Under the pieces are notes generated by a model, which worked only from the letters and a program-made list of their open reading frames with translations, was not told where the DNA came from and made no database searches. Positions 37,291 to 47,427 of a DNA stretch of 57,754 nt are shown here, in pieces. Each line of letters begins with the position of its first letter. The stretch's first letter is position 1. The position numbers and the translations under genes are program-made. Source of the DNA: Ferrimicrobium acidiphilum DSM 19497 (GTDB lineage: Bacteria > Actinomycetota > Acidimicrobiia > Acidimicrobiales > Acidimicrobiaceae); contig NZ_JXUW01000018.1 in the NCBI RefSeq assembly GCF_000949255.1, positions 1 to 57,754 of the forward strand. The letters are read 5' to 3'.

Positions 37291-38235
37291 ATGGAACCCA
37301 TCGGACCACGCAACTCGCTCGAGGAGCCACGCTTCTCAAACTCGACTACGTTCGCCCGTCTCCCTACGCTGGCCGAGGTCGGCAGCGCTGGGATCGCGAT
37401 CGTTGGCGCCCCCTTCGATGCCGGTGTCTCTTATCGACCCGGTGCTCGCTTTGGTCCGCTAGCCATCCGCACCGGCTCACAACTACTTCGTCCCTACGAC
37501 CCAGCCATGGATCTCTTCCCCTTCGGCAAGGTGCAGGTAGCTGACGCCGGCGACATGGGCATCAACCCGTTCTCCATCGATGAGGCGATTGCGACTATCG
37601 AGACAAGAGCGAGCGAACTCGCAACCCATGCCGATCGAATCATCACCATTGGTGGCGACCACACCATCGCACTGCCGTTGCTTAGAGCGCTCACCAAGAG
37701 GACGGGACCGGTGGCGTTGATCCATTTTGACGCCCATCTCGACACTTGGGATACTTATTTTGGTGCCCCTTATACCCATGGAACCCCGTTTAGGCGTGCC
37801 TTTGAAGATGGCCTACTGCTCGAGGATCGCAGCTTTCATGTCGGCACTAGAGGACCGCTCTATGGATCAGCAGATCTCGAAGACGACGCTCGGTTTGGCT
37901 TTCAGATCATCACCTCCGATGATCTCGTCGACGCCTCCATCGGTGACATTGCCACCCGGATCAAGACGAGAGTTGGTCAGGCGCCGGTCTACCTCTCCAT
38001 CGATATAGACGTCATCGACCCCAGCGCTGCGCCCGGAACCGGCACACCGGAGGCTGGCGGGCCAAGCTCTCGGGAGGTGCTAAAGCTCCTTCGCCAGCTC
38101 AGAGGGATCAACCTGGTCGGTGCCGACCTTGTCGAGGTCTCACCAAGCTACGACCATGCAGAGATCACGGCGATCGCAGCGAGCCACGTCATCTACACCA
38201 TGATCGGACTCATGACCGCCTCTATCGGTTCATAG
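37291..38235 (+). CDS. speB: Agmatinase / ureohydrolase family
   Basis: This 314-residue protein has the binuclear manganese site of the arginase-agmatinase fold: TIGGDHT (about 119-125), FDAHLDTWD (about 145-153) and SIDIDVIDPSAAPGTGTPE (about 235-253). Length and lack of extra domains favour agmatinase, giving putrescine and urea, but other ureohydrolases such as guanidinobutyrase cannot be excluded. AAGGAG lies 6 bases before the ATG at 37291. It is divergent from def, with 53 bases between starts, so the two promoters are close or overlap. Confidence 0.87.
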   Translation: MEPIGPRNSLEEPRFSNSTTFARLPTLAEVGSAGIAIVGAPFDAGVSYRPGARFGPLAIRTGSQLLRPYDPAMDLFPFGKVQVADAGDMGINPFSIDEAIATIETRASELATHADRIITIGGDHTIALPLLRALTKRTGPVALIHFDAHLDTWDTYFGAPYTHGTPFRRAFEDGLLLEDRSFHVGTRGPLYGSADLEDDARFGFQIITSDDLVDASIGDIATRIKTRVGQAPVYLSIDIDVIDPSAAPGTGTPEAGGPSSREVLKLLRQLRGINLVGADLVEVSPSYDHAEITAIAASHVIYTMIGLMTASIGS

Positions 38236-38413
38236 TCACTTCCAGTAGATCCAATGACATGTCGAGACGTGGGGGGCTAACATCCATGAGACACCTGTGG
38301 ACGCCGCTATCTTTCCTGCTCAAGCTCGACCTAGCCCTCGCCTGAGGAGACCGAGTCACCCCCACAGCTGGCATAACAACCTCCGCTGGCCCACCCTATG
38401 GAGGATTAGATGA

Positions 38414-39556
38414 CTATCCGTTCACGCCCTGAGGGATCGAGAGAGAACCACCCTTCACGAATCCGCTGGCGCTATCTCGCCACAACGTAATCGCGGCCTG
38501 GTTGGGGTTCGCCGCCACTACAAGAGCATGACCACCATTTGAGATACCGATTCCCTGCGCATTCTTCGGACCGACTGCACTACTCACTACCCGGCCAGTA
38601 GGGGAGAACTCGACAACCTGGCTATTTCCCCCTGCAAGCGGTACTAGAGCCCACTCTCCGGTCGAAGAGACCGCTAACGACGGTGACGCGACCGGACGTC
38701 CTTTGAGTTTGACCGGCAGCGCTGAAAACGTCGTGGAGATCAACATAAGCGCATCGCTACCCCTACCCGTTGTCGGCCCAATCACCGCCGCCGCCGCCGG
38801 ATGCCCTCCGCCGCTGAACTCCGTGAGCGCTGAGAGCCCGAGAAACTCGGTTCCACTAGGGGCACGGTCGATAAAGCTGGTACCAGAGAGCGGAGATACC
38901 AAGGCAACATAGTTGGCAGCGCTACACCGCGCTAGCAGCGTAGGACTAGAAGACGGGCCAGCGAGGCTCTCATAGATCGGGTTTTTACAATGTCCACTCG
39001 AAAGAAGGTGCTGAAGAGTGGGATCAGTGGCCATTATCTGCGTAATCGAGCCGGAGCTATGAATTCTCACCAACTCCTGGCGACTAGCGCCATAGTTCTT
39101 GGAGCCTACGATCGCGACGGCGGTTGTGGCGTTTACCGGTAGCACCGATCCAGGAAATGGAGCTACCGCAGCGGTGAGTTCAGCTGGCTTCCAGTTATCG
39201 ATCGGGCCAACAAATATTGGGCTGACGTAGAGTTCACGCTCGGCTATCACCGGCGCCCATGCAATCTGCCCTCCTGGAGCCAGCGCGAGGCCGACTCCAC
39301 CACGGGTAGAGACACCCTGTGGGGTCATCAACCTGATCACGCCTTTCTTGGCCTCGAGCACCTGACCATGTTGGTATGCACGTACCTCAGTGAATAGGTT
39401 GCCTGAAGGTGACTCGAGGACGGTGGCGTAGTTCGGCGTGAGCTGTATAGGGCTTGCACTCTGGCTTGCAGTCTTTGTCTGGGTGGATCCACAGGCAGCC
39501 AAAAAGAGAGCGGCGGTCGCCAGCGCTAGGGTGGCGGTCGAAAAACGTCGTATCAT
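38414..39556 (-). CDS. Lipoprotein with beta-propeller-like repeats, function unknown
   Basis: This 380-residue protein has a lipoprotein signal peptide (TATLALATAALFLAACGST) with a clear lipobox LAAC at about residues 19-22. The mature part is Ser/Ala/Gly-rich with recurring short strands (GGVGLALAPGGQIAWAPV, SLAVSSTGEWALVPLAGG, GIGISNGGHALVVAANPNQ) that look like blades of a WD40/YVTN-type propeller. No catalytic motif is seen. It lies 67 bases after the SCO1-fusion gene on the same strand and may work with it at the outer face of the membrane. Confidence 0.7.
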   Translation of the reverse strand: MIRRFSTATLALATAALFLAACGSTQTKTASQSASPIQLTPNYATVLESPSGNLFTEVRAYQHGQVLEAKKGVIRLMTPQGVSTRGGVGLALAPGGQIAWAPVIAERELYVSPIFVGPIDNWKPAELTAAVAPFPGSVLPVNATTAVAIVGSKNYGASRQELVRIHSSGSITQIMATDPTLQHLLSSGHCKNPIYESLAGPSSSPTLLARCSAANYVALVSPLSGTSFIDRAPSGTEFLGLSALTEFSGGGHPAAAAVIGPTTGRGSDALMLISTTFSALPVKLKGRPVASPSLAVSSTGEWALVPLAGGNSQVVEFSPTGRVVSSAVGPKNAQGIGISNGGHALVVAANPNQAAITLWRDSASGFVKGGSLSIPQGVNG

Positions 39557-39623
39557 CGCTCGGCAACGCCTCGCCTTCGTTGCTCGTAACGATCAAAACT
39601 GGGGAACTCCATAGGTGTCTGCG

Positions 39624-41393
39624 TCACTGCACGCCCTTCACGAGTGAATCAACCAAGGAGGCAAAGCTTAACTGCACCCCGCTGGTGGTCGAGGGGTTGG
39701 AGGGAATCATCCAGCGCTCTACTCCCGCTGAGTTGACGATATAGACGAGGTCAGGATGCACTATCATGACCCCGTTCTGGGGGACCGAGATACCAACACC
39801 GTAGTTTTGCCAGACGGCGGCGAGAGATTTCAACGACGGACTCGTCAGGAAGTACCAGTTTGGCAACGATGACATTCCCTCTCGATCGGTGAAGATATGC
39901 ACCGCACGCACGGAGTGAAAGACCGGATTGGATGCTACCGCTATCACATCAGTATTAGCTCGCTGGGCCGGAGTGAGCTGCTCATCAGCCGCACGCAGTT
40001 CAGAGGCGATTAGCGGACAGGTATCGGTACACACTGGATCCAGAAAGGTTATGATCAGCGTCTTGCCTCTGAACTGCGATGATGAGACCGGAGTGCCAGA
40101 TTGGTCAAGCAGCCGGAATGGCGCGGCTGGACGGTCGATCTGAAATGGGGCACCCGAACTCGCCAGCGCAGCCTCAATCGAGTAGCTGGTGTTGACGGCG
40201 GCAAAACCGAGCGGCACAGCCCCCATGGCTGCGAGTATTACCACCCACACGCCAAAAAGTCGACCCGCCTGTGCTAGTGTGTTTGGCCAAATATGAACCG
40301 GTGCATCCGCGATCGCCTCGTCATACGACAATCCCATCACCATCGCGATCACCAGAACGAGCTCGGGGATCATCGAGTTAGGGTCGGTTCCAGCACCTCC
40401 CAGGAAGCCAAAATCCTGAACAAACCACCAGACCAACACCGAAAATACGACGAAGATAGGTACCGTCACCCGTAGACCGCGGCGCAGAAGAAATGAAGCC
40501 CCAACAACAAGAAGAACGACTACGGTCAGCGCATTGGCCACCACTTCTCCATGCGCTCCTAGGAGGTGTTCGAAGCCTCGGAGGCTGCTTGCAATAAACG
40601 ACGGCTGAGGGACTGCAGCCATAGATTTGACCATGTCAAAGATCCGAAAACTCCAAAATCCCCGACCAGGAAGTGCCTCTTGGATCCCGAACGCAATTAG
40701 CATCACGCCGACACCGGTCAAAACCCATCGAGGCAACTTCTCGCGCTGCCACCAGCCATAGGGCGCCAACAGGATGAGGGCAGCGGCTACATAGAAGAGC
40801 ACGCCTCCTGGTGATCCAAAAAGCCAGGATCCGCCATGGCCGAAGGTCTGGCCCATGGCCTCCCCAAAAACCCAGACAAATAAGCCCCAACCCGCTGCTA
40901 CTAGATATCCCAAGCGTGAGAACCAGCCTTCACGGCCGAGGATGAGCCAAAGTCCAAGAGCGATCTGTAGCCAGATCACCCCTGAGGCTGCCCAGATCGG
41001 GTGGCGAAACCACGCGTTGGTACCCCATTGCATCAGTTCCACTAGCCAATGTGGCTGGCCAACCTGGCTCGGCTTAACCACCTGAGAGATCATCGAAGAC
41101 GGTATCGAGCTCTGCAGCTGCAAGAGTCCGTCAAGGATCCAGAGTGCACCAAAGCCATAGCGTAAGACTGCACGCGCCCTTGGTTCTTGCACGCGGGTCA
41201 CGCTACCGGCGTCATCTCCACCACGTACGGCTAGCGCCTGAGATCCACGAAAGGCGGTCCCATAGAGCAGAAAACGAGCGGCGATTAGGACTAGTGCCAC
41301 TACCGCGAGGACAAGTGCCTCCAGCGCTACTCGGTGATAAAATGGAGCCGCGAGTCCAAACGAGCCAAGGCCCGCATTCCCCATCCCAGGCAT
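39624..41393 (-). CDS. Multi-spanning membrane protein fused to a SCO1/SenC thioredoxin-like domain
   Basis: This 589-residue protein has about nine or ten membrane helices in the first 400 residues (DoxX-like region around 80-260, helices at 300-340, 345-360 and 370-400). An extracytoplasmic SCO1/SenC domain follows. It has APFRLLDQSGTPVSSSQFRG, the metal-binding pair in DPVCTDTCPL (Cys at about 455 and 459) and a later His in MIVHPDLVYIVNSAG. SCO1 proteins deliver copper to cytochrome c oxidase or act as thiol reductases. Fusion to a large membrane part is not the usual form, where a single anchor is present. An acidophile iron oxidiser would need such an oxidase maturation factor. The membrane-part family is uncertain. 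Confidence 0.78.
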   Translation of the reverse strand: MPGMGNAGLGSFGLAAPFYHRVALEALVLAVVALVLIAARFLLYGTAFRGSQALAVRGGDDAGSVTRVQEPRARAVLRYGFGALWILDGLLQLQSSIPSSMISQVVKPSQVGQPHWLVELMQWGTNAWFRHPIWAASGVIWLQIALGLWLILGREGWFSRLGYLVAAGWGLFVWVFGEAMGQTFGHGGSWLFGSPGGVLFYVAAALILLAPYGWWQREKLPRWVLTGVGVMLIAFGIQEALPGRGFWSFRIFDMVKSMAAVPQPSFIASSLRGFEHLLGAHGEVVANALTVVVLLVVGASFLLRRGLRVTVPIFVVFSVLVWWFVQDFGFLGGAGTDPNSMIPELVLVIAMVMGLSYDEAIADAPVHIWPNTLAQAGRLFGVWVVILAAMGAVPLGFAAVNTSYSIEAALASSGAPFQIDRPAAPFRLLDQSGTPVSSSQFRGKTLIITFLDPVCTDTCPLIASELRAADEQLTPAQRANTDVIAVASNPVFHSVRAVHIFTDREGMSSLPNWYFLTSPSLKSLAAVWQNYGVGISVPQNGVMIVHPDLVYIVNSAGVERWMIPSNPSTTSGVQLSFASLVDSLVKGVQ

Positions 41394-41521
41394 CTGTTAC
41401 ACTCCTTCGCACACCTGCGGCATAAGCCGCCAACGACGCCAGTTTAGCGTTTGCACTCACCTAAACATGAATCTGGGGCTCTCACCAGCGGCTATCTGTA
41501 TACCGAAAACCTTCATACTTC

Positions 41522-43414
41522 TCACAACTCAACCGGGTCAAACGAGAAACGACAGAGACGACTGTCGGTGGGCCATGTCCCCTGTGCAAGGCGTTCATGC
41601 AGTTCAAGGCTGTCGTTGGCGACAAAGAGGCAACTGGAATCAGACTCAGTGATCACCTCGATGCCATCAAACAAGGCGGCTGGTTGTGCATCCACAAGCT
41701 CACGCGCACGCACTCCGTCCACCCTGGCTATAACCTTCGACGGAGGGAGCCCTAACCGCTGGCGAGAGGCCAACTCCCTCCGATAGAGAGCACGAAGGTT
41801 CCGTGACTCAAGGCCCGTAAGCAGATGGTCGTCTGATCCGTCGGTCAAGACGAGCACCTGTTCGCTGATCGACGCTGCACGGTTGCAATAATAGAGTGCG
41901 AGAGCAAGGCCCTCGAGCGATGAGACACCATGAAAGTGCTCCACGTTGAGCAGTGCCACCACGCTCGTCTCCTCGATCCGATCGAGCAAACCGTACCCGC
42001 CTACCACGACCTGCCAATCTGGCGCGGGGTCACTATCACCACCGACCAGCTCAACCTTAGCGGTCACCGCTCCTGCCAAAAGTGCATGCACACGCGTGGC
42101 CGACAGCGCCGTCGCCGCCACCTTGCGGCTTGCACACTTCAGACAGCGCAGCGGGAAGCGCTCACTGCAGCTAGGGCAGTGCATCGCGTCGGCGACCATG
42201 CCGTGGCGTACCAGCGCGAGTCGCTCACTCAAGCCAGGATGTGAGACGTCCAGGTTCAGCGGAGCGAGCTGGACATTGCAGTTGGGGCAGCGCTGTAGGG
42301 CATGGCACGCCTGGCAGCGCAGCCAACCACGCCAGCCTGCGCTCGGCAAGATCACCGCCAAACGCCGCGAACGATCTCGGCCCAGACCACGATCCAGAAT
42401 CGCCCCAACGATACCACGATTAGGATCGAGCTCCGCCAACCGAACCAGATCAAACCTTGGCCAACGCCCAGACTCCACCCCGAACGGTTCACGATAGACC
42501 CTCGCGTGTGCAGCGACGGCAAGCGGAGGCGCAGCGGTCACCACCGTCACACGTATGCCCTCTATGCTCGCACGCAGGCGAGCTACCTCGAGCCCATCCG
42601 CGCAAGGTGTCGACTGTTCGCGCATACTGGGATCAGCTGGATCGAGCACTAATAGGTAGTCGACCTCGGACAAGGGCGCAAAAGCGCCGAAACGACTACC
42701 AACCACCACCTTGACGGTTCCGTTCGCGATCTCCACCCAATCGGTCTCGGCATCACCCGCCTGCAATCCAGCCTGGGTAAGCGCCAGCAGTAAGCGTTCG
42801 CGCTGGCGTGAGGTTGGGCAGATGACGATGCCAGCGGAGTGCGGATGATCGCGCACGTAACCAGCCGCTGTCTCGACGGAGCTCACCCCCATCGAGTGCC
42901 AGATGAGATCCAGAGGGGCGAGCCTCGGTGGCCACCATGACTCCTCTTCACCATGAGCGTAACCGTCGGACGTAGCCGCATTCCGCACACGATCGCGAGT
43001 GTTCTCATTACTGACGACAACCTCATTGCCAGACTGAACGCCATCCCCATCGTGAGCAGGTCGTCCGACCGCTCGATCAACGCTCACTAGCGCGGCATCC
43101 CGAACCCGCGGACTCCGGGTCTTTCGCAAGAAGTAGACGGGAGAGCAGACGTACCAGCGAGAGGCGAGCATGGCGAGCTGGATGAGCCCTCCGTGCACAG
43201 CCCGCCTTCGACAGCGAATAACCTCCTTGAGCTCGGGTGATTCATCCTCGGTCGAGATCGAAATCACCCAGGCAGCAATGCGTCGCGTCTGCAAAGGCAC
43301 GATTATCTCATCACCCAAGCGAGGAGTACCTAGGCTCTCCGGCCACCGATATCGATAAGGTCCGGGGCGTCCTACAATCTCGACGACGACGTCGACGACG
43401 ACGTTAGAGGCCAA
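41522..43414 (-). CDS. priA: PriA-like primosomal protein N', helicase-deficient actinobacterial type
   Basis: This protein of about 630 residues has the PriA 3'BD-like start ([20 protein letters not shown]). The central part has no recognisable Walker A GxxGxGKT, matching the actinobacterial PriA type believed to lack helicase activity. A zinc region follows: [14 protein letters not shown] and [17 protein letters not shown] (eight Cys). The C-terminal domain has [14 protein letters not shown]. In other bacteria PriA restarts stalled replication forks. The start is unclear: I chose a TTG at 43414, overlapping metK by 11 bases; an ATG at 43480 lies further inside metK. It is downstream of metK as in other actinobacteria. 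Confidence 0.83.
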   Translation of the reverse strand: MASNVVVDVVVEIVGRPGPYRYRWPESLGTPRLGDEIIVPLQTRRIAAWVISISTEDESPELKEVIRCRRRAVHGGLIQLAMLASRWYVCSPVYFLRKTRSPRVRDAALVSVDRAVGRPAHDGDGVQSGNEVVVSNENTRDRVRNAATSDGYAHGEEESWWPPRLAPLDLIWHSMGVSSVETAAGYVRDHPHSAGIVICPTSRQRERLLLALTQAGLQAGDAETDWVEIANGTVKVVVGSRFGAFAPLSEVDYLLVLDPADPSMREQSTPCADGLEVARLRASIEGIRVTVVTAAPPLAVAAHARVYREPFGVESGRWPRFDLVRLAELDPNRGIVGAILDRGLGRDRSRRLAVILPSAGWRGWLRCQACHALQRCPNCNVQLAPLNLDVSHPGLSERLALVRHGMVADAMHCPSCSERFPLRCLKCASRKVAATALSATRVHALLAGAVTAKVELVGGDSDPAPDWQVVVGGYGLLDRIEETSVVALLNVEHFHGVSSLEGLALALYYCNRAASISEQVLVLTDGSDDHLLTGLESRNLRALYRRELASRQRLGLPPSKVIARVDGVRARELVDAQPAALFDGIEVITESDSSCLFVANDSLELHERLAQGTWPTDSRLCRFSFDPVEL

Positions 43415-44591
43415 GCTCCGCCTTGAAGGGCTCCAACCGAGTCGTCTCCTCCCAGGTAAAACCGCTGGAGGATCTGCCAAAATGGCCGTAGGCCGCTGTC
43501 CTTCTGTAGATCGGCCTCCGAAGGTCTAGCGCCTCGATGATGGCCGCTGGTCGAAGATCAAAGATCGTCAGAATCGCCGCCTCGATCTTGGCAGGATCTA
43601 CCACCTCGGTGCCGAAGGTGTCGACCATGATGGATACCGGGTGTGCCACGCCAATCGCATAGGCTATCTGGACCTCACACCGGCTAGCCGCGCCTGAAGC
43701 AACGACATGTTTTGCCACCCATCGAGCAGCGTAGGCTGCCGATCGATCAACCTTAGAGGGGTCCTTGCCGGAGAAGGCTCCGCCACCATGGCGAGCCGCA
43801 CCTCCATAAGTATCAACGATGATCTTGCGACCAGTGAGGCCAGTGTCGGCATGGGGGCCACCGATCTCGAACCGACCGGTCGGGTTGGTCAGTACCTCTA
43901 GCCCACTTACATCGATGGTCCGAGGCAACATCGGTTCGATCACGATCGAGGTCAAATCAGGCTTAAGTAGGGTCTCTAGATCGATTCCCGCCTGATGTTG
44001 TGTAGAGATCAGCACCTTGTCGATACGAACCGGTCGATACCCTTCGTACTCCACCGTTACCTGAGTCTTGCCATCAGGACGCAGGTAAGGGAGGAGTCCG
44101 GCACGCCGCACCTCCGTCAAGCGCTGGGCTAGTCGATGGGCAACCCAGATAGGCAGTGGCATCAGATCGGGGGTCTCGTCACAGGCAAAACCAAACATCA
44201 TCCCTTGATCTCCCGCCCCTAGCGAAGAGAGTGGATCTCCCTGTCCAGCCCGGGTCTCATAGGCGGTAAGGACGCCATTGGCGATATCTCGCGACTGTTC
44301 ATCCAACGAGACCACGACCCCACAGGTATTGCCGTCGAAGCCGTAGGTCTCATTGTCATAGCCGATATCACAGATTGTGCGTCTCACGATCTTCGGTATA
44401 TCGACATAGCCCTCGGTGGTGATCTCTCCAGCGACCACTACGAGTCCAGTGGTGAGGAGGGTCTCGCAAGCCACTCTAGAGATTGGATCCTGTGCGAGGA
44501 TCTCATCGAGAATGGCGTCAGATATCTGATCCGCCATTTTGTCTGGGTGTCCCTCGGTCACCGACTCCGAGGTAAAGAGGTAAGAACGCAT
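43404..44591 (-). CDS. metK: S-adenosylmethionine synthase
   Basis: This 395-residue protein makes S-adenosylmethionine from ATP and methionine. It begins [20 protein letters not shown], with the substrate-binding His in GHPDK, and contains [20 protein letters not shown] (about 122-141) and [20 protein letters not shown] (about 260-279, the P-loop-like phosphate site). Length and motifs are standard. It lies 33 bases after coaBC. Confidence 0.98.
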   Translation of the reverse strand: MRSYLFTSESVTEGHPDKMADQISDAILDEILAQDPISRVACETLLTTGLVVVAGEITTEGYVDIPKIVRRTICDIGYDNETYGFDGNTCGVVVSLDEQSRDIANGVLTAYETRAGQGDPLSSLGAGDQGMMFGFACDETPDLMPLPIWVAHRLAQRLTEVRRAGLLPYLRPDGKTQVTVEYEGYRPVRIDKVLISTQHQAGIDLETLLKPDLTSIVIEPMLPRTIDVSGLEVLTNPTGRFEIGGPHADTGLTGRKIIVDTYGGAARHGGGAFSGKDPSKVDRSAAYAARWVAKHVVASGAASRCEVQIAYAIGVAHPVSIMVDTFGTEVVDPAKIEAAILTIFDLRPAAIIEALDLRRPIYRRTAAYGHFGRSSSGFTWEETTRLEPFKAELGL

Positions 44592-44624
44592 ATTTCTCCC
44601 AACGTTTGCAGATAGGGTCTCAGT

Positions 44625-45803
44625 CTAGACCTCGATGAGAGCGACGATCGCCGCGAGGATACTCGCCGCTATCTCCGTCTTTGGAGCCATCTCGATCCGA
44701 CGTTGGCGACCGAGCCGGTCAAGAAGATAGACCGCGTTAGTCACGGATCCAAACTCAGACCCTGGTTCTGCGACATTGTTGCCAACGATCAGGTCGACTC
44801 CCTTGTTAGCGAGCTTATTGGCCACACTCTCCTCGAGCCTTTCAACCTCAGCGGCAAACCCGACGATCACCTGCGGCTGCTTACGATGTTGGACCAGCTC
44901 AACCAAGATATCCGGATTCGGAACCAACGACAGCTCGAGTCGCTCCTTGCCTGCTCGCTTGACCTTCCCAGCGAATGGCTCGGCTACCCGGAAGTCAGCG
45001 ACGGCGGCGCTCATGATAAGCACATCAGAGTCTTCCTGTGCGCTCCGCATGGCGTCGAGCATCTGCTCCGCGCTCTCGACGCGCAAAACCTCAACGAGAT
45101 CGGCTCGAAAGGGAGGATCTACGGTGGTCACGCAACGCACAGACGCACCAGCCAGCGCCGCCACCTGAGCAAGCGCCCAACCCTGACGTCCACTCGATCG
45201 ATTCCCGATGTAGCGTACCGCATCTATTGGCTCGCGGGTTCCACCAGCAGAGACGGTTATCCGCAGTCCATCTAGCGGTCCCGCTCCAGGTGTGAGCCAA
45301 TAGTGAACCGCCTCCACAACCCACAACGGATCAACAAGACGCCCAATACCCACATCACCGCCGGCTAGACGGCCCTCGGCTGGTCCGACGAAGTGGACAC
45401 CATCGCCGACCAACGTCATCACGTTTCGCTGAGTCGCTGGCGCCTCCCACATCGCGGAGTGCATTGCTGGTGCGACGACGACCGGACCATCAAAGGCCAG
45501 CAACAGTGTAGAGCCGAGGTCATCAGCAACCCCATGAGCCATCTTGGCTAGAAAATCAGCCGTCGCCGGCACTACCACAACCAGGTCAGCCCACTCTGCG
45601 AGTTCGGTATGCGGAGATGGAGAGTCACCAAAAAGAGACCGAAAAGGGTTGCTATGCGCTACCGAAGCTACGGCTTGGACACCAAGAAACCTTTCGGCTG
45701 CATCAGTAAGGAGCACCCGAACTTCATAGCCTCTATCGAGAAGTTCACGAATTACCTCAAGCGACTTGAAGGCAGCTACCCCACCGGTGACGAGTACGAC
45801 AAC
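44625..45803 (-). CDS. coaBC: Bifunctional CoaBC (PPC synthetase/decarboxylase), start not standard
   Basis: The protein makes 4'-phosphopantetheine for coenzyme A. The CoaC half has the flavin site TGGVAAFKSLEVIRELL (from about 45791), LVVVVPATADFLAKMAHG and VVAPAMHSAMWEAPATQRN. The CoaB half begins near LRITVSAGGTREPIDAVRYI and has NRSSGRQGWALAQ. The active-site Cys of classic CoaC is absent (RLAGGDVGIGR); I believe other actinobacteria share this, but could not check. No ATG, GTG or TTG precedes the conserved N-terminus in frame back to a stop within rpoZ. The first is a GTG at 45716, which would delete the flavin motif. A one-base error or shift near 45804, a rare start, or coupling to rpoZ are possible. 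Confidence 0.85.
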   Translation of the reverse strand, partial: VVVLVTGGVAAFKSLEVIRELLDRGYEVRVLLTDAAERFLGVQAVASVAHSNPFRSLFGDSPSPHTELAEWADLVVVVPATADFLAKMAHGVADDLGSTLLLAFDGPVVVAPAMHSAMWEAPATQRNVMTLVGDGVHFVGPAEGRLAGGDVGIGRLVDPLWVVEAVHYWLTPGAGPLDGLRITVSAGGTREPIDAVRYIGNRSSGRQGWALAQVAALAGASVRCVTTVDPPFRADLVEVLRVESAEQMLDAMRSAQEDSDVLIMSAAVADFRVAEPFAGKVKRAGKERLELSLVPNPDILVELVQHRKQPQVIVGFAAEVERLEESVANKLANKGVDLIVGNNVAEPGSEFGSVTNAVYLLDRLGRQRRIEMAPKTEIAASILAAIVALIEV

Positions 45804-45819
45804 TCGCCAAGACGAGGTC

Positions 45820-46107
45820 CTACTCTGGTTCGTCGTCGCCGTCGACCGACTCCTCGACTACTTCCTGACGAAACTCTGGAACGATCTTTCCAGCGGCTAT
45901 CTCATCGAATGCAAGCGAGAGTGACTTTGCCGCGTCCGACTCCATCTGCGGTGGGATGAGGGTACCAAGTCCATCACCGAGCCTACTGCGATACTCATTA
46001 ATCTGACGGGCTCTCTTGGCAGCGAGCGAGACAAGGATGAACTTCGATCCCGTCTCCTCGAGAAGAACCTCGATCGGCGGCATCAGCATCGATCTCGTAC
46101 GTTCCAT
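45820..46107 (-). CDS. rpoZ: RNA polymerase omega subunit
   Basis: This 95-residue protein starts MERTRSMLMPPIEVLLEE, followed by GSKFILVSLAAKRARQINEY, the conserved omega core that binds the beta-prime tail and helps assemble RNA polymerase. The tail is very acidic (VVEESVDGDDEPE). I chose the ATG at 46107, which has GAGGAG upstream; a longer frame to 46218 lacks omega similarity. It is located between gmk and coaBC as in most actinobacteria. Confidence 0.92.
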   Translation of the reverse strand: MERTRSMLMPPIEVLLEETGSKFILVSLAAKRARQINEYRSRLGDGLGTLIPPQMESDAAKSLSLAFDEIAAGKIVPEFRQEVVEESVDGDDEPE

Positions 46108-46486
46108 AGATGGCTCCTCATCGTAATAAATCCCGTCGGACCCTGAGCACGACGGCCGGGGCGCCAACGAACGGCTCACACCCTGCGCCAATTCTAGTTG
46201 ATCGACGACGATTTGCATCCTCGCGTGAGGATAGCGACCGGCGGTGGTGGCTCATCGATAGCCCAACGTCTAGATCCAGCGGGCACATTTGGTCGCCAAC
46301 AGGTGTCTCACCAACGCTCGGTCATCAACGACCAGCGAGTAGGGATAAAGGGTTGAGCGTATCTGGAGAGCCTTGGGGAAGAGATCTACCCTCGCCAACT
46401 ACGCCGGGCGACGTGGCAAGTCAGTAGATAGCCCTTTTAAGAGCACGAACAGTTGGTGCGGCCAAACCTGGGCAGACAAGACGGCG
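46108..46486. other. Intergenic region gmk-rpoZ
   Basis: This 379-bp gap is long for this cluster and probably holds a promoter for rpoZ-coaBC-metK. I see a short inverted repeat CCTCGCGTGAGG at 46218-46229 but no convincing terminator or gene. Confidence 0.45.
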
Positions 46487-47038
46487 TCAGGTTGGTGTTG
46501 ACCTTTTGGCCAACCAGCCCTCTATCAGTGCTACCACCTCGGCAACACTGGTATCCAAATCGTTGTTGACTACCACGTTGTCGGCGACACTACGAGCAAT
46601 ATCCATCTCATCAGTTGCGATCGCGATCCGCCTTGCAATATGATCTGCGTCATCTCCTCGTTGCGCCATACGATCGCGCAACGTGTCGAGCGAAGGTGGC
46701 TCTAGGCCGATGATCAGCGCTGACGGTTCCAGTCCTCTGACGGTACGCGCCCCTTTGGCATCGATCTCCAAGAGCAGCACCCGACCATTCTCAGGAGCCG
46801 TCCGAGGGGTCCCGTAGAGGTACCCACCAAACTCCTCCCACTCGAGGAAAAATCCAGCATCGATAGCTGAGACAAAACGTTCACGACTCACAAATGTATA
46901 GGCATCAGCAGACTCCCCATCCCTACGCTCTCTCGTGGTCCATGACCGCGAGAGAGCCAGGTACGGAAGTCGCATCACAACCTCACTAGCAATCGTTCCC
47001 TTGCCGACCCCACCGGGGCCGCAGAGGACAACGGTCAG
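46487..47038 (-). CDS. gmk: Guanylate kinase with CTG start
   Basis: This 184-residue protein phosphorylates GMP to GDP. The P-loop GPGGVGKGT falls at residues 7-15 only if translation starts at the CTG at 47038-47036. That codon overlaps the mihF stop as CTGA, and an in-frame TGA lies three codons upstream, so no other start fits. GAGGAG is about 11 bases upstream. SRSWTTRERRDGE, the GMP-binding EWEEFGGYLYGTP and RMAQRGDDADHIARR, the lid, are all present. Confidence 0.92.
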   Translation of the reverse strand: MTVVLCGPGGVGKGTIASEVVMRLPYLALSRSWTTRERRDGESADAYTFVSRERFVSAIDAGFFLEWEEFGGYLYGTPRTAPENGRVLLLEIDAKGARTVRGLEPSALIIGLEPPSLDTLRDRMAQRGDDADHIARRIAIATDEMDIARSVADNVVVNNDLDTSVAEVVALIEGWLAKRSTPT

Positions 47039-47355
47039 TGGCGCTCAGTCTCCTCGATAAGACGCTTGCGTTGGATAGCTCCAAGTCCTTGGACTCGACG
47101 AGTATCAGCGATACCGATCTCCTCCATAATCCTGCGAGCCTTGACCTTGCCGATCCCAGGAAGAGACTCGAGCACCGAAAGCACCTTCATCCTCCCTACG
47201 ATCTCATCCTTCTCGGCTTCCGAGAGCAGCGCGGTCAGCGTTAAGCTCCCCAACTTCAGGCGTTCCTTCACCTCAGCACGGGCTCTCCTCGCCTCTGCAC
47301 CCTTTGCAAGTGCGGCGGCCCTCTGTTCTGGTGTCAATTGTGGTGGCAATGGCAT
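47035..47355 (-). CDS. mihF: Actinobacterial integration host factor (mIHF)
   Basis: This 106-residue protein matches the actinobacterial IHF-like DNA-binding protein: a basic helical N-terminus (LTPEQRAAALAKGAEARRAR) and a helix-hairpin-helix-type core, LESLPGIGKVKARRIMEEIG, with the conserved PGIGKVKA turn. In actinobacteria it binds and compacts DNA and assists phage integration. The gene precedes gmk with a CTGA overlap, as in other members of the phylum. Confidence 0.93.
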   Translation of the reverse strand: MPLPPQLTPEQRAAALAKGAEARRARAEVKERLKLGSLTLTALLSEAEKDEIVGRMKVLSVLESLPGIGKVKARRIMEEIGIADTRRVQGLGAIQRKRLIEETERH

Positions 47356-47427
47356 AAGCGCAAATTAGCAGACAACGAGGAACAACGAGACCGTTTTGAC
47401 AAGAAAACCGATAAAACCCTCTGTTTA

